A DNA stretch of 64,000 nt from Catenaria anguillulae PL171 (Eukaryota > Blastocladiomycota > Blastocladiomycetes > Blastocladiales > Catenariaceae), in assembly GCA_002102555.1 (NCBI GenBank), contig MCFL01000023.1:62001-126000 (forward strand). The letters run 5' to 3'. Within the stretch, counting starts at the first letter, position 1; every line of letters begins with the position of its first letter. The notes beneath the pieces are model-generated. The model searched no databases, was not told the origin of the DNA, and saw only the letters and a program-made list of their open reading frames with translations. Below are positions 22,190 to 32,030 of this stretch, piece by piece. The position numbers and the translations under genes are program-made.

Positions 22190-23271
22190 ATGGCAACCGA
22201 CCCGCCGCCAAGGTGGGATTACGTCCGGTATGCCCTTCAAGACCGCAACGGAAACCCAGCTGCCGACGTTCTTGCCCTTCCTGCCAACAGCGCCAGCAGT
22301 ACCGGCACCGACACTGCTGCCGCCAACCGTCGCGCCGCTCCAGTCGTCACACGTCTCTGCACGCTCCCGCCCGCCGGTAAGCATGGCCAGCGCATTCCGC
22401 CCAACCTCATCGATCCCAATAACGGGTGCTCGACGCCGCCGTCAATGTCTGGCCTCGAACGAGTGTGCGAGACAATGCCAGGGACCACGAGCGGGCCGGC
22501 AAATCTCCCATTCCAGGCCTCTTGCGTTTGGCGGCAATTGACGGATCCAGAGGCAGTGGATCCATTCGACTCGGGATACTGTCTTCCGTTGGACGACCCC
22601 GTACTGTCCGACCGAGGCATTGTGCCGGTGCCCATGTTGTCCAGTACAAGCAAGTCCCTTCCAGTCGGCCCCGAACTCGGAAACTTGGTTATTCCCACGC
22701 TCAAGCACTTTCTCGAGTCACGCAACCACTCTGCGCTCTCGGCCTTTCCGGCCTTTGCCAATGTCACTGTTCGCCCATCATTTCGGGCCCATGCACCTCC
22801 AACCGCGACTGCCTGTCGGGTACGTGCCTGCCACAGACCAAGACATGCGACCACGAGTCGCGGAATCGCGAGACGGAATCGCCCTTTTCGGCGTCATTCA
22901 TTGTCAACGGAACCTCGCCTGGTGCGGGGCACCGGTTCTTGACGTACCCGCCGATCAAGCCTGCGCGACAAATGCTTGATGCGTTTAGTTCGTCTGGCAT
23001 GAGTAGCAATTACTTGCCTTCTGACTGGGTCTACTACACGCCGGTGATTATCGTCAGCAGTGTCATTGTCGGAATCGTGCTTGTTGCGCTTGTTTGGATG
23101 CGTGGCGCAAAGTTTGTCGAGCAGGTCAAGCAAAAGTGGATTGGGTGGCGGTCGACGACGGAGCGGGACATTTAGCTCAAGCCCGTGTCTGGAACCATGG
23201 TCGGGGATTTGGGCGATGAGGGTGCGGTAAGGGCGGCACTCGAGGCAGGAGAGGAGTTGCAGTGTATGTGA
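22190..23271 (+). pseudogene. Family A pseudogene (A2), three lesions
   Basis: The first part reads well as family A: WDYVRYALQDRNGNPAADVLALP, CTLPPAG, YCLPLDDP, ESRNHSALS and FANVTVRP. At about 22776 the sequence jumps from the codons for VRP to those for ISGPCTSNRDCLSGTC. This removes about 373 bp relative to A3 and shifts the frame. In the restored frame the membrane helix is intact, but CAG has become TAG after WRSTTERDI (about 23173). A further one-base loss alters the LPVYV end. It is the decayed inverted-repeat partner of A3. A truncated N-terminal product could still be made, but a membrane-anchored family A protein could not. Confidence 0.85.
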
Positions 23272-23280
23272 ATGTCGAGA

Positions 23281-25288
23281 CGAGTGACCGTTGATAGCTG
23301 TTTTGGCACATGTACCTTAGTGCTTGTGCTTGTTGGTTGTGTGGAGTGTGAGATTTATGTTGACGCTTGTGGCAAGCATTTGATACATAGGTGTAGACTC
23401 TGTAACGCTATACCGGCTCGTCCGTCATATGACAATGCAACTATGCCCCATGAAGGTCAACTGGGCAAATCTTCTTTGTCGAACTAGCAGTTGAACGACA
23501 ACTCTCACGTTCAGCGACAACGTCAACTAAGGGTCCGCATATCCATGCAGCAACAATAATAGTGGATAGAAGGGATAATGACATCTTGACGGTAACATAA
23601 CATAAAACAGCAGGGAATACACTTGGCCATGTCAGAACAGTTCGACTCCACGACGCACCCAAGGAATGCTTAGGGCGGCCGAGGTCCTCGACTCGCAAGG
23701 TTGGCGCCAAAGGGCCAACAAAAACTTGCCACTTCTCACTCTTGAGAGTCGAACTCATAAGGGCATCTTCCATGGTATGTATTGGTGTCTGAATTTGAGA
23801 AAATCCAGATGTAGACAGATACTAGATACATGATCCTAAGAGTATCGTCGATGTAGAACCAAGAAAGAGAGGGAGGGGTGGTGGAGAGGCACGACTCAAT
23901 TTATACCATACCCGGCCGGCCGGCCTGTCTCAAACGCCATGTGAGACAGGCACAGCACCTTCGAACCACCCCAATTTGCATCCCAAAGTGTGCGGGAAAC
24001 GTTAGCATGGCAACGGCCCACGTGTGGGCGATACCGCAAGTGTGGCAAGTGCACCGACCGTCCGAGCTTGGTGCGACAGTGCTTCTCTTTGCTGATTGGC
24101 TGCGCGAGTTACCTACCTTCGTTTCACCTCCTCCTCGATTGGTGGAGTTGGTTCATGTTCGAAACGCTGGTATGGCTTGTGTGCTCTGTGTCATCGTACT
24201 TTGTCGCCTCAAGCCAATCAACGCCTGTGCCACAGTGTCGATCATATCCGATTCTGACCTCTCCTGTGCGTCGTATGCATCGTGCTCGCTGTGCATCGGT
24301 CTTGCATCGTGATTATCGGTCGTGAAGACACTTGAGAGAAGTCTGGATTCAACGTTGCTTCAGGCATGCTTGAGCATGATGCGGCCTATGCGCAGCGATC
24401 CATCATTCCTGTTTCACTTTGTCAACCAGTTTCTAAATACATTGAACCTTAACGTTGAGGAAAAATTCAATCCAGCCTTAGCACACTGCTGACATGTCCC
24501 AAAAACTAGCATTCCGCTGACACACAACAACTCGACTGCTCCAGTCCTCCTTCGTTCTCGCACGTTGTGCGGTTGAGGACGGCTTTTGCTTTCAAATGGG
24601 AATGCGCAAAGAACCGACTTGTGGCAGGCAATCACATCGCTTGCTACAGCGAGAAAGGATCCGAAAAGTGAAAGCTGAAATTAAATGCACATCATTTCTG
24701 CAGCTAATGTACCAGATACTGTCGGCCATATTCCAGATTGTGCTTGCCAAGCGCCGCTGATGAATGAAATCGACCGCTGTATTCCTGATGGTGGTCGATT
24801 CGCATGCAGCTGCATCCTCCGCTATGAGAGCGTTACGTTAGAGTCGCTGACCATGTAGAATTTTCATGTCTTCACAGAGATTACTGTGTAACGATACGAA
24901 TATGAGCGCTCGTTATTTGACCCGGCAGGCGTCGGATTCGCTCGCTCAATTCCAATTCCGTGAAGCGGATGTTACATGAAACAGAGGTGGACAGCCAGCC
25001 AGGGTATCAATGTGGGGAGGCAGCAGACACGGGACCATGCGACGCACATGCCCCTTGCGAGTTGGAAGGCGGTTTGCATGTCTCACTTGGGTCAATAAAT
25101 ACCTATGACACATGGGTTCAGGATTTCTGGTTGGGCGCGCTCGTTGTCTCTCGTCTCACTGGCACACGTTGGATCGAAGAGCCCCGCCCGAGTTGACTCG
25201 ATTCAGAAACAACCTTATAACGGGAAAGTATATATCCTGAGAAATAAGCAATGAAGGACATTACGTTCCTCTGAATTCACTCTGCGCA
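23281..25288. other. Two-kilobase gene-poor spacer between inverted-repeat arms
   Basis: I see no convincing gene. Composition is AT-richer than in the flanking genes. One small reading frame on the minus strand, about 23441-23584, would encode a 47-residue peptide with a signal-like N-terminus (MSLSLLSTIIVAAWICG) and a few cysteines; it has no independent support. TGTCTCAC or its complement also occurs around 23942 and 25079. The 3' end should hold the PTPA promoter. Confidence 0.5.
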
Positions 25289-26470
25289 ATGATGACTGTC
25301 ACCGATTCAGACTCTGCGGCACCTCAGGCGGTTGCGGCTGAGACGCCTTCACCTCTCGTAAGTGCACCCACCACTACCACAAGCACCAATACCATCACGA
25401 ACACATTTGCCATCCCGCAACGCCGCATCATCACACCCGACGATCTCACTCACTTTCACCAATCGCAAATTCACGCCGACTTCTTTGGCTTCATTGAAGC
25501 CTGCAGCGACGCCGTTTCGGGCCTCAAGATCTCAGACTCGGTCCACGACCAATCCGCCACGGTCCAACATTTGCTTACTCTCCTCAACACGATCGAGGCA
25601 ACGGTCGACCAAACGCCCGCCGAGCCAGACCCAAAGTCTCGCTTTGGCAACCCGGCATTCCGCCTCTTTTACGATAAGGTCCAAGTCTCTCTCCCCGAAT
25701 GGCTCGCCCCGCTCGTTCAGTCCGCGGACGCCATCCCCGAAGTGGCCAAGTACCTTGAAAAGTCCTTTGGCGACCGCAAGCGCATCGACTATGGCACGGG
25801 CCACGAAGCCAACTTTATGGCCTTCCTGCTCTGCCTGTGGAAACTCGACCTGCTCACCTCCTCCGACCTGGCCGCCGTCATCCTGCGTGTGTTTGTGCGC
25901 TACATCACGCTCATGCGCAAGATCCAGTTCACCTACTGGCTCGAGCCCGCCGGCTCGCACGGTGTGTGGGGTCTGGACGACTACCACTCGCTGCCGTTTC
26001 TGTTTGGCGCGTCCCAGCTCGTCCCACACAAGCACTTGCGCCCGCGCGCCATTCGCAATGCCGAAATCGTCGACGAGTTTGCCAACGACTACTTGTATTT
26101 CAGCTGCATCCAATTCATCAATCGCGTCAAGCCCACGGCGTCGCTAAGGTGGCATTCGCCCATGCTCGACGACATTTCGTCGGCAAAGTCGTGGGCAAAG
26201 GTCGAGGCAGGCATGCGCAAAATGTACCGTGCCGAAGTGCTCGGCAAGCTGCCCATCATGCAGCATTTCATGTTTGGGACCATCTTGCGGTTTGACAATG
26301 TGTCAGGGAGGGTTGTCAAGGACGAGGATTTGGAGGCGGACGATGGGCATTTGCACGTATATGCCATGGGCCAGCAGTTTCCCGATTGTTGCGGGATGCG
26401 GTTGCCGTCGGCTATTGCTGCAAAGGAGAGGGAGGGAAGGGCCAACCGGTCCGCGTTGCCGTTTGATTAA
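25289..26470 (+). CDS. Serine/threonine phosphatase 2A activator (PTPA, Rrd1/Ypa1)
   Basis: 393 aa, one exon. PTPA is a peptidyl-prolyl isomerase-like, ATP-dependent chaperone that activates the PP2A catalytic subunit. Family signatures are plain: FGNPAFRLFYDKV, YGTGHEANFMAFLLCLWKL, EPAGSHGVWGLDDYHSLPFLFG, KLPIMQHFMFG and the C-terminal YAMGQQFPDCCGMRLPSA. Length fits the family, apart from a disordered Thr/Pro/Ala-rich N-terminus of about 45 residues. It sits inside the spacer between the two arms of the inverted repeat, so any inversion between the arms would flip this gene. It is convergent with A3 (101-bp gap). Confidence 0.95.
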   Translation: MMTVTDSDSAAPQAVAAETPSPLVSAPTTTTSTNTITNTFAIPQRRIITPDDLTHFHQSQIHADFFGFIEACSDAVSGLKISDSVHDQSATVQHLLTLLNTIEATVDQTPAEPDPKSRFGNPAFRLFYDKVQVSLPEWLAPLVQSADAIPEVAKYLEKSFGDRKRIDYGTGHEANFMAFLLCLWKLDLLTSSDLAAVILRVFVRYITLMRKIQFTYWLEPAGSHGVWGLDDYHSLPFLFGASQLVPHKHLRPRAIRNAEIVDEFANDYLYFSCIQFINRVKPTASLRWHSPMLDDISSAKSWAKVEAGMRKMYRAEVLGKLPIMQHFMFGTILRFDNVSGRVVKDEDLEADDGHLHVYAMGQQFPDCCGMRLPSAIAAKEREGRANRSALPFD

Positions 26471-26571
26471 TTATCATTGGGTTTACATATGTCATGTTTA
26501 CCAAGTATGTGCAAACCCATTACTCATTTTTGCTTGATTTGAATCGACAACACGGTCTACATCAGTATCCA

Positions 26572-28071
26572 TCAGTTGTTATCCCTGATCTCGGCAGTCA
26601 CATACACTGGCAACTCCTCTCCCGCCTCTACTGCCGCCCTTACCGCCCCGTAATCACCCAAATCCCCAACCATGGCCCCAGACACAGGTTTGAGCTGAAT
26701 GTCCCGCTCGGTCGTCGACCGCCACCCACTCCACTGATGCTTGACCCGCTCGACAAACTTTGCGCCACGCATCCAAACAAGCGCAACAAGCACGATTCCG
26801 ATAATGACACTGCTGACGATAATCACGGGCGTGTAGTAGACCCAGTCAGACGGCAAGTAATCGCTACTCATGCCAGACGAACTAAACGCATAAAGCACAT
26901 CTCGCGCGGGCTTGGTCGGCGGGTACGTCAAGAACCGTCTGCCCGTTGCTGGCGTGGTAGAGTTGATGAAAAACAAGTCGGAAAAGGGCGACGCCGTCTC
27001 GCGGTTTCGTGACTCGTGGTCGCATGTCTTGGTCTGCGCCAAGCATGTACCCGACAGGCAGTCGCGATTGGAGGTGCATGGGCCCGAAATGATGAGCGGG
27101 CGTACGACACCTATCGTGGTCGAGTTGGGTGTTGCTGCACACTGGACGAGCGGACTGGACCAAGCAGAGCTGTACTGCCATTCCGGATCAAAGTCACGCG
27201 CCCTGCCTGTGAGGAACGGGAACGGTGGCGCCAATGAATTGGATGCGGCAAAATCGAGCGAATTGATGTGCGGGCCGACCATGGACGTGAATGCGGATTG
27301 TGGCCGAGCAAGCAGGACGCTGGGATCGCCATTGTAGCGGCCTGGAGTTGGGAATAGCCACCCAGCTGCAATCGTGCCAGTGTTGGTGTCGACGGCGGTG
27401 AGTGAACAGGGCGAGTTGACGGGTGGAAACGGAGTGCAGATGCCCAAGCGAAGGCGCTTGTGTGTTGGGCGAACAGTGACATTGACAAAGGCTGGAAAGG
27501 CGGCGATCGCGGGATGGTTGCGTGACTCGAGGTAATGCTTGAGTGTGGGAATAATTCGGTTCTCTAGTTCGGGACCGTACGAAGGGGCTAGCCTTCCCAC
27601 CATTGTTTCGTTGAGCAGCATTGGCATGGGCACAATGCCCCGATCAGACAGAGCAGGGTCGTCAAGTGGAAGGCAGTGTCCCGAGTCAAGCGGATCCACT
27701 GCGGCTGATTCCGTGAGTCGCCGCCAAACGCAAGAAGCATCGAATGAAAGCCGTGACCCACTGTTCTGGCGGGAGTACTCGCACACTCGTTCTTGGCGAG
27801 ACATTGATGGTGGCGGCGAACACCCATTGTAGGGATCGATGAGGTTTGGCGGAATGCGTTGTCCGAGGTTGGCGGGCGGGAGCGTGCACAAGCGTGTGAC
27901 AAGAGGAGGAGCCCCGTCGGGTCGACGGTTGGCCCAGCTGGCCCCGTTGCCACTGGCGCTGTTGTTGGTAGGAAGGGCAAGAAGGTCTCCGGCGGGGTTT
28001 CCATTCTTGTCTTGGAGGGCATACATGACGTAGCTCCAGCTCAACGGTGTGTTGGGGCTTCGGCTCGCCAT
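26572..28071 (-). CDS. Family A membrane protein (A3)
   Basis: 499 aa, one exon. No known family is recognised. Shared family A landmarks, in order: WSYVMYALQDKNGNPAGDLL at the start, CTLPPAN, SCVW, HCLPLDDP, SRNHPA, TVRPTHKRLRLGICTPFPP, SMVGP, PPFPFLT, the Cys module GPCTSNRDCLSGTC, one membrane helix (VIIVSSVIIGIVLVALVW, about 411-433), then the tail WRSTTERDIQLKPVSGAMVG and GEELPVYV. The tail is the best conserved part, which suggests an intracellular binding role. No N-terminal signal peptide is seen. The ATG is supported because the WxxxxYxLQD motif lies within 15 residues of the start in this and other members. It is divergent from B2. Confidence 0.78.
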   Translation of the reverse strand: MASRSPNTPLSWSYVMYALQDKNGNPAGDLLALPTNNSASGNGASWANRRPDGAPPLVTRLCTLPPANLGQRIPPNLIDPYNGCSPPPSMSRQERVCEYSRQNSGSRLSFDASCVWRRLTESAAVDPLDSGHCLPLDDPALSDRGIVPMPMLLNETMVGRLAPSYGPELENRIIPTLKHYLESRNHPAIAAFPAFVNVTVRPTHKRLRLGICTPFPPVNSPCSLTAVDTNTGTIAAGWLFPTPGRYNGDPSVLLARPQSAFTSMVGPHINSLDFAASNSLAPPFPFLTGRARDFDPEWQYSSAWSSPLVQCAATPNSTTIGVVRPLIISGPCTSNRDCLSGTCLAQTKTCDHESRNRETASPFSDLFFINSTTPATGRRFLTYPPTKPARDVLYAFSSSGMSSDYLPSDWVYYTPVIIVSSVIIGIVLVALVWMRGAKFVERVKHQWSGWRSTTERDIQLKPVSGAMVGDLGDYGAVRAAVEAGEELPVYVTAEIRDNN

Positions 28072-28557
28072 CGTTGAGTTGCTGGGAAGTTGATGGGGGG
28101 CGGGCAGTGGCAAGTGGCAAGAGCAGTGTTGCTTCGAGTAGATAAATACTGTAATTACGCCAGTTGGCAAATGGTGGGTGGACATCTCGCATTTGAGTGC
28201 CCACCTTTGTTTTTGGTGTGGCGACAGATGGTCGCATTGCAATTGTTGGCGGCGGGACATAAGCACGACAAGGACAAGGACAAGGACAAGGACAAAGAAG
28301 TTAAAGTTGGCGAGCTTGAGACATGCGTTGAGACATCGTCGTGGCACGGCGACCTGGGTGGTTGCGGACTGCAACTGCCTCGGTGTCTCCCTGGTACTCC
28401 GTCCAAGTCCCAGGCAGAGCTGGGGTTGGGTGCAAATGGCAAATGCCATGCAGAATCACTCTCTCTCTCGCCGATGCATACTTATCATAAATACATCTAG
28501 CTGCATTGACGTCTGACCGACCGGGAAGTATCCTCGACCAGAATACGCCGAATCAAC
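28072..28557. promoter_or_regulatory. Bidirectional intergenic region A3 / B2
   Basis: 486 bp between divergent starts. Two copies of TGAGACA (complement of TGTCTCA), at 28317-28323 and 28329-28335, are spaced 12 bp start to start and oriented toward A3. A hexamer tract (AAGGAC)n lies at about 28268-28295. A CATAAATAC element near 28488 is about 70 bases before the B2 ATG and may act as its TATA box. Confidence 0.45.
28268..28295. repeat. Hexanucleotide repeat (AAGGAC)n
   Basis: Four to five tandem copies between A3 and B2. It is absent from the B1/A2 partner region, so it arose or expanded after the duplication. Seen directly. Confidence 0.8.
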
Positions 28558-29912
28558 ATGAGCGACCTTTCACTCGAAAGTGGGTTCTCGTCCTTTGCCT
28601 ACTACCCCTCCGAGTACTCCGTCACCCCTGCCGTACCCCTGCACTACCGCGGCGGCCAAAGTGACGCTGGCCGCCCGGTCCCTCTTCTCGACCTGTTTCC
28701 GCTGTTTGCTGTCTCGCCCTCGGTCAACGAGTCAACGCCCATCCCAATTGCCGAAACATGCGTGGTCAACAATGGCGAGACATCTGCACCCAGCGATTCG
28801 GCGACTGCTCTTTCAATTTGCGTCATGGACAAATGTGACAAGGAGCTTGCCCAAGTCTCTTCCGAATCGGGCACCACATACGATGTGTTGCTTGCCGAGG
28901 CGGATCGGATTCGAGGAGGTGGGGTTTCCTCAAGCGAACGCGCAGCTTTGGCCAAGCATTTCGACTCGTGTACATATCTTTTTCTCGCCATGAGCTGTGC
29001 GGGTGTGCTCAATGTCTCACGCACGTGTGCATACATTCATGTCGTTCTGTCCCCGTAGACAATGCCTTGGACGAATGTGCCATTCGCAAATGCCCCATCG
29101 ACTACTTTATCGCGCACTCTTCGATCTGCGTCTCCCGTAACCACCCCTTCTTCCTCCATCGCAACATGTCGCTCCCAACAATGCCTGACAGCTTCCGCTG
29201 GTCCAATTCTTCAAGCGATCCAGATTACAGCGGCATCCTCCTTCCCACGCTTCCACTCGGCTTTCCCTGCGACCCAACACTCAGCGACCAAGCATCTGGA
29301 GCCATCCACGCGCCCACTTCGTACCTTCAGAAACTCCAGGATTACCAAATGTCAAGCACAGGCACCTGGGCCACCGCGTCCAATGGCGGCCGACTCTACA
29401 TTCACCTGTCGGCAAATGCACTGAACGTCAATGGCCGCGGCGTGCACCCATGGATCGCGAAATCCACCCTATTCCGCGGCTTTGAGGCTTTCGGCACTAC
29501 TGATGTGTCCAATTTGCGCACGCCATTTGCTGCGATGCCGGGCAACCTGTATTCGTTGGGCCACTGTCCGCAGAGTACACGCACATGGACCGCATCACGG
29601 CTGACGGGTGAGTCGTGTGCCACCTCGATCGAGTGTGTGTTTTCTCGCTGCGTTGACGGCAAGTGTGCCGAGGCGGCAGGGGGCAAAGGGCTGGATCCGG
29701 AACAGGCGCTGGTGATGGTGGCGATTGATCCGAGGTATCGGTCCGAGGATTTGGAGCGCAGGGCACAAGCGGCCATGTGGATGTGGGTTGTAATTGGGAC
29801 TGTTGGTGGGTTGATTGTGTTGAGGGTCTTGCAATTGTGGGTTCGCAAGAGATATGCAACACAACAGGAGCAGCACGGAAGGGCAAGCGAAGTTGTCGAT
29901 GACCGCGTGTAG
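28558..29912 (+). CDS. Family B membrane protein (B2)
   Basis: 421 aa from exons 28558-28969 and 29059-29912 (89-nt intron, splitting a codon after its first base, at HFDS/YNALDECAI). Layout as in B1: MSDLSLESGFSSFAYYPSEYS at the start, two central Cys pairs (ICVMDKCD; LDECAIRKCPIDYF), SRNHPFFLHRNMSLP, LPLGFPCDP, WIAKSTLFRGFEAFG, SLGHCPQST, the Cys module GESCATSIECVFSRC, a membrane helix at about 375-399 and a short basic tail. No signal peptide is seen. Function is unknown. The intact gene is head-to-head with intact A3 and tail-to-tail with A4 (78-bp gap). The 3' half is nearly identical to B1 while the 5' half differs at many positions. Confidence 0.77.
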
Positions 29913-29990
29913 TATGGTCATCAGCGAATGTGTATATCATACTTGTACAGAATACAATAGAAGGGACGTTTCTCACTCTTCTTTATTCAT

Positions 29991-31454
29991 TCATTCGGTC
30001 CGTGCGGTGGCCGGTGGCCCATCATCGCTGGCATACACGGGCAACTGCTCGGCCCCAATCTCGGCTGCTTCCCGCACGGCTCGCTCGTCGCCCAGATCCG
30101 CCACCATATCGCCCGTTACAGGTTTCAGCTCCAAATCCCGCTCCGTCGTTGTCCGCCAACCGAGCATCCATTTGCGCACAAACCGCTGGCCCCCGTCCGT
30201 CCACACGGCGACTGCAATCAGGATGACCAGCGCCACGCCCACTGCAGCCATGAGTGGGACGTAGTACGTCATGGGCGCCGGAAGCAAGCGCTCGTCGTAG
30301 CTGTCGGTGTTGAACTTTTCAATAGCTTGGCGCAGAGCCGTGTTGGATGGGAATGTGACTGGACGTGTTGGATCGTGCAGAATGAATGCAGACGAAAAGG
30401 GCGAGTTGGTTTCGGGCTTGATCGAGTTGTCGCACGACTTTGTGTCTGGGCTGCACACGCCCGACAGGCATTCGCGGCCATTGGCACAGGGCCCATCCAC
30501 TGTGAGCGGACGCACAACACCGCCTGTGGACGATGAGTTGCTGGCGGCACATTGAACCAAGGGAATCGCCCATGCACGACGGGTCGAGCTTGAACTTGAA
30601 CCTGAGCTTGAACCTGCCTGAAGGCTCGCTTGATATGTGAGGAATGGAAAGGGAGGGGTGGCAAGCCCTCCTTGATGGTCAAGGTTGCCGAGATGCGGGC
30701 CGACCATGGACGAAAAGGCATCCTGCGGGTGCGCCAGCGAGAAATCGATGCGTTCGTCCGTGAATAGGACGAAGCTTGATGTGGAAAACAACCAGTCGCT
30801 GGCCAGTGTGCCCGACTTGGGGTCAATCGCTGACGGCGAGCACGGCGAGTCGGTGGGTGGGAACGGGACACAGACACCGAGTCGCAGGCGCTTGTGAACG
30901 GGACGAACGGGCACGTTGGCAAACAAGGGAGAGTTGGCTGATGAGTGGTTGCGCAATTGAAGCTGGTGCTGGAGGACGGAACCAGGACGTGTTTCCAAAA
31001 GCGTCGCTAGTTCAGTCAAGTTGCCACGGTTGGGAATGTTGGGAACGGGCACGATTCCACGACTGGCAAGCTGTGGGTGGTCCAGAGGCAGGCAGTATCG
31101 CCCAGGCTCCGAGTCGAGTGCATTGGCCCGAGTCAACGAATCCCAGACACATTGCGCATCGATGGCCAAGTCGCCCGATTTGCGGCACGTTCGTTTGATG
31201 GAGACCCGCCCGGGGCCCGAGTAGCGGCCCGAGCACCCGTCGTTGAGATCAATGAGATGCGGTGGGGCATTTTGCGCAAAGTCGGCGGGCGGCAATGTGC
31301 ATAGGTTGGTGATTGCGTATGGCGCCGATACTTCACGGCCGCGGTTGCGGTTGCTGTTGTTGGTCGTGGAAGTTGGGAATGGGAACAGGTTGCCCGCAAC
31401 GGGCTTGTTGTCGGCACCCTCGAGCATGTAGGTGAGTCTGCCAGTGGTCGCCAT
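29991..31454 (-). CDS. Family A membrane protein (A4)
   Basis: 487 aa, one exon, starting MATTGRLTYMLEGADNKPVA. It has the family A order: CTLPPAD, YCLPLDHP, GIVPVP, NHSSANS, VPVRPVHKRLRLGVCVPFPP, SMVGPHLG, PPFPFLTY, a Ser/Gly-rich linker, AWAIPLVQCA, the Cys module GPCANGRECLSGVC, CDNSIKPETNSPFS, a membrane helix (MAAVGVALVILIAVAVW) and the tail WRTTTERDLELKPVTG with EQLPVYAS. Its last 318 bases are the source of fragment A1 beside BLM10. It is divergent from B3 (576-bp gap). No function is assigned. No signal peptide is present, although the Cys-rich ectodomain and N-glycosylation-type sites point to an extracellular or lumenal location. Confidence 0.78.
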   Translation of the reverse strand: MATTGRLTYMLEGADNKPVAGNLFPFPTSTTNNSNRNRGREVSAPYAITNLCTLPPADFAQNAPPHLIDLNDGCSGRYSGPGRVSIKRTCRKSGDLAIDAQCVWDSLTRANALDSEPGRYCLPLDHPQLASRGIVPVPNIPNRGNLTELATLLETRPGSVLQHQLQLRNHSSANSPLFANVPVRPVHKRLRLGVCVPFPPTDSPCSPSAIDPKSGTLASDWLFSTSSFVLFTDERIDFSLAHPQDAFSSMVGPHLGNLDHQGGLATPPFPFLTYQASLQAGSSSGSSSSSTRRAWAIPLVQCAASNSSSTGGVVRPLTVDGPCANGRECLSGVCSPDTKSCDNSIKPETNSPFSSAFILHDPTRPVTFPSNTALRQAIEKFNTDSYDERLLPAPMTYYVPLMAAVGVALVILIAVAVWTDGGQRFVRKWMLGWRTTTERDLELKPVTGDMVADLGDERAVREAAEIGAEQLPVYASDDGPPATARTE

Positions 31455-32030
31455 GATTGTTCTAGTTGGAGTTTGCCGAAACCAGAATGGAGTGAGCTCA
31501 CCAATACTGGGGGATGTGATGCTGATGGGTGACAGTGGCGGCCGAAACCTGAGCTGATGTTGAACGGGATCCTGTTGTGAATGAAGGTAGGCAATACATA
31601 TGTACGAGGGAGCGGAACTGGGAGGACAAGTACATGCATTGGAGTTGAGGCATTGAGCGATGATGGCTTCGATATTTGTGTTTGTGGCCAAATGACGGTT
31701 GCTATTCAAACCGCACGCCCCCAGGCCGTTTCGCGCCAAATGAGACTTCTCTGGTGGAGACAAGGTGAAACGCATCCTCCCTGGTTTGAGGCGCGGCTCC
31801 GTGCTTTGTGGCCAGGGCCAGGCGGCCGTCAAGACCTTGCCCTTCTACTTCTCGATCTTGTGTTGCCAGCAGGATGGTGGCCATGGTGCTTCAGAGTTCC
31901 CGCTGAAGGGCTCATGCATAAAACCGTCTCCGGTAGACGAGCCAGTCATGTCTCCTATGTCTCCTGTCTCGCTCACTCTGAATGCAATGAACAAGGTGTT
32001 ACCCCTTCCATCAATATCAGCAAACTGATT
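31455..32030. promoter_or_regulatory. Bidirectional intergenic region A4 / B3
   Basis: 576 bp, the longest of the five divergent gaps. Three TGTCTC units (31949, 31958 and 31965) occur close together. They lack the following A of the TGTCTCA motif seen in the other pairs, and they face B3 rather than A4. A GCATAAAACC TATA-like element lies at about 31916. No gene is supported. Confidence 0.4.

Larger units (their letters stand above)
20016..23280. repeat. Left arm of large imperfect inverted repeat
   Basis: This arm holds the A1 fragment, B1 and pseudogene A2. It matches 26589-30308 in inverted orientation (A3, B2, and the 3' end of A4). The outer junction is sharp: the shared sequence begins at 20016 here and ends at 30308 there. 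Identity is uneven. About 20016-20935 is nearly identical to its partner, while the 5' half of B1 and the A genes are clearly diverged. The arm is shorter mainly because A2 carries a deletion of about 370 bp. Confidence 0.88.
26589..30308. repeat. Right arm of large imperfect inverted repeat
   Basis: Inverted partner of 20016-23280. It includes A3, the A3/B2 intergenic region, B2 and the 3' end of A4. The copies here are intact, so this arm looks like the source, or at least the functional copy. The near-identical part (about 29390-30308) covers the 3' half of B2, the B2/A4 gap and the A4 tail. Confidence 0.88.

Noticed and set aside
23441-23773. Minus-strand small protein with a signal-like N-terminus in the gene-poor spacer
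   Set aside because: Only about 47 residues from the plausible ATG, with no homologue, promoter or codon-bias support. Kept as a note, not called.
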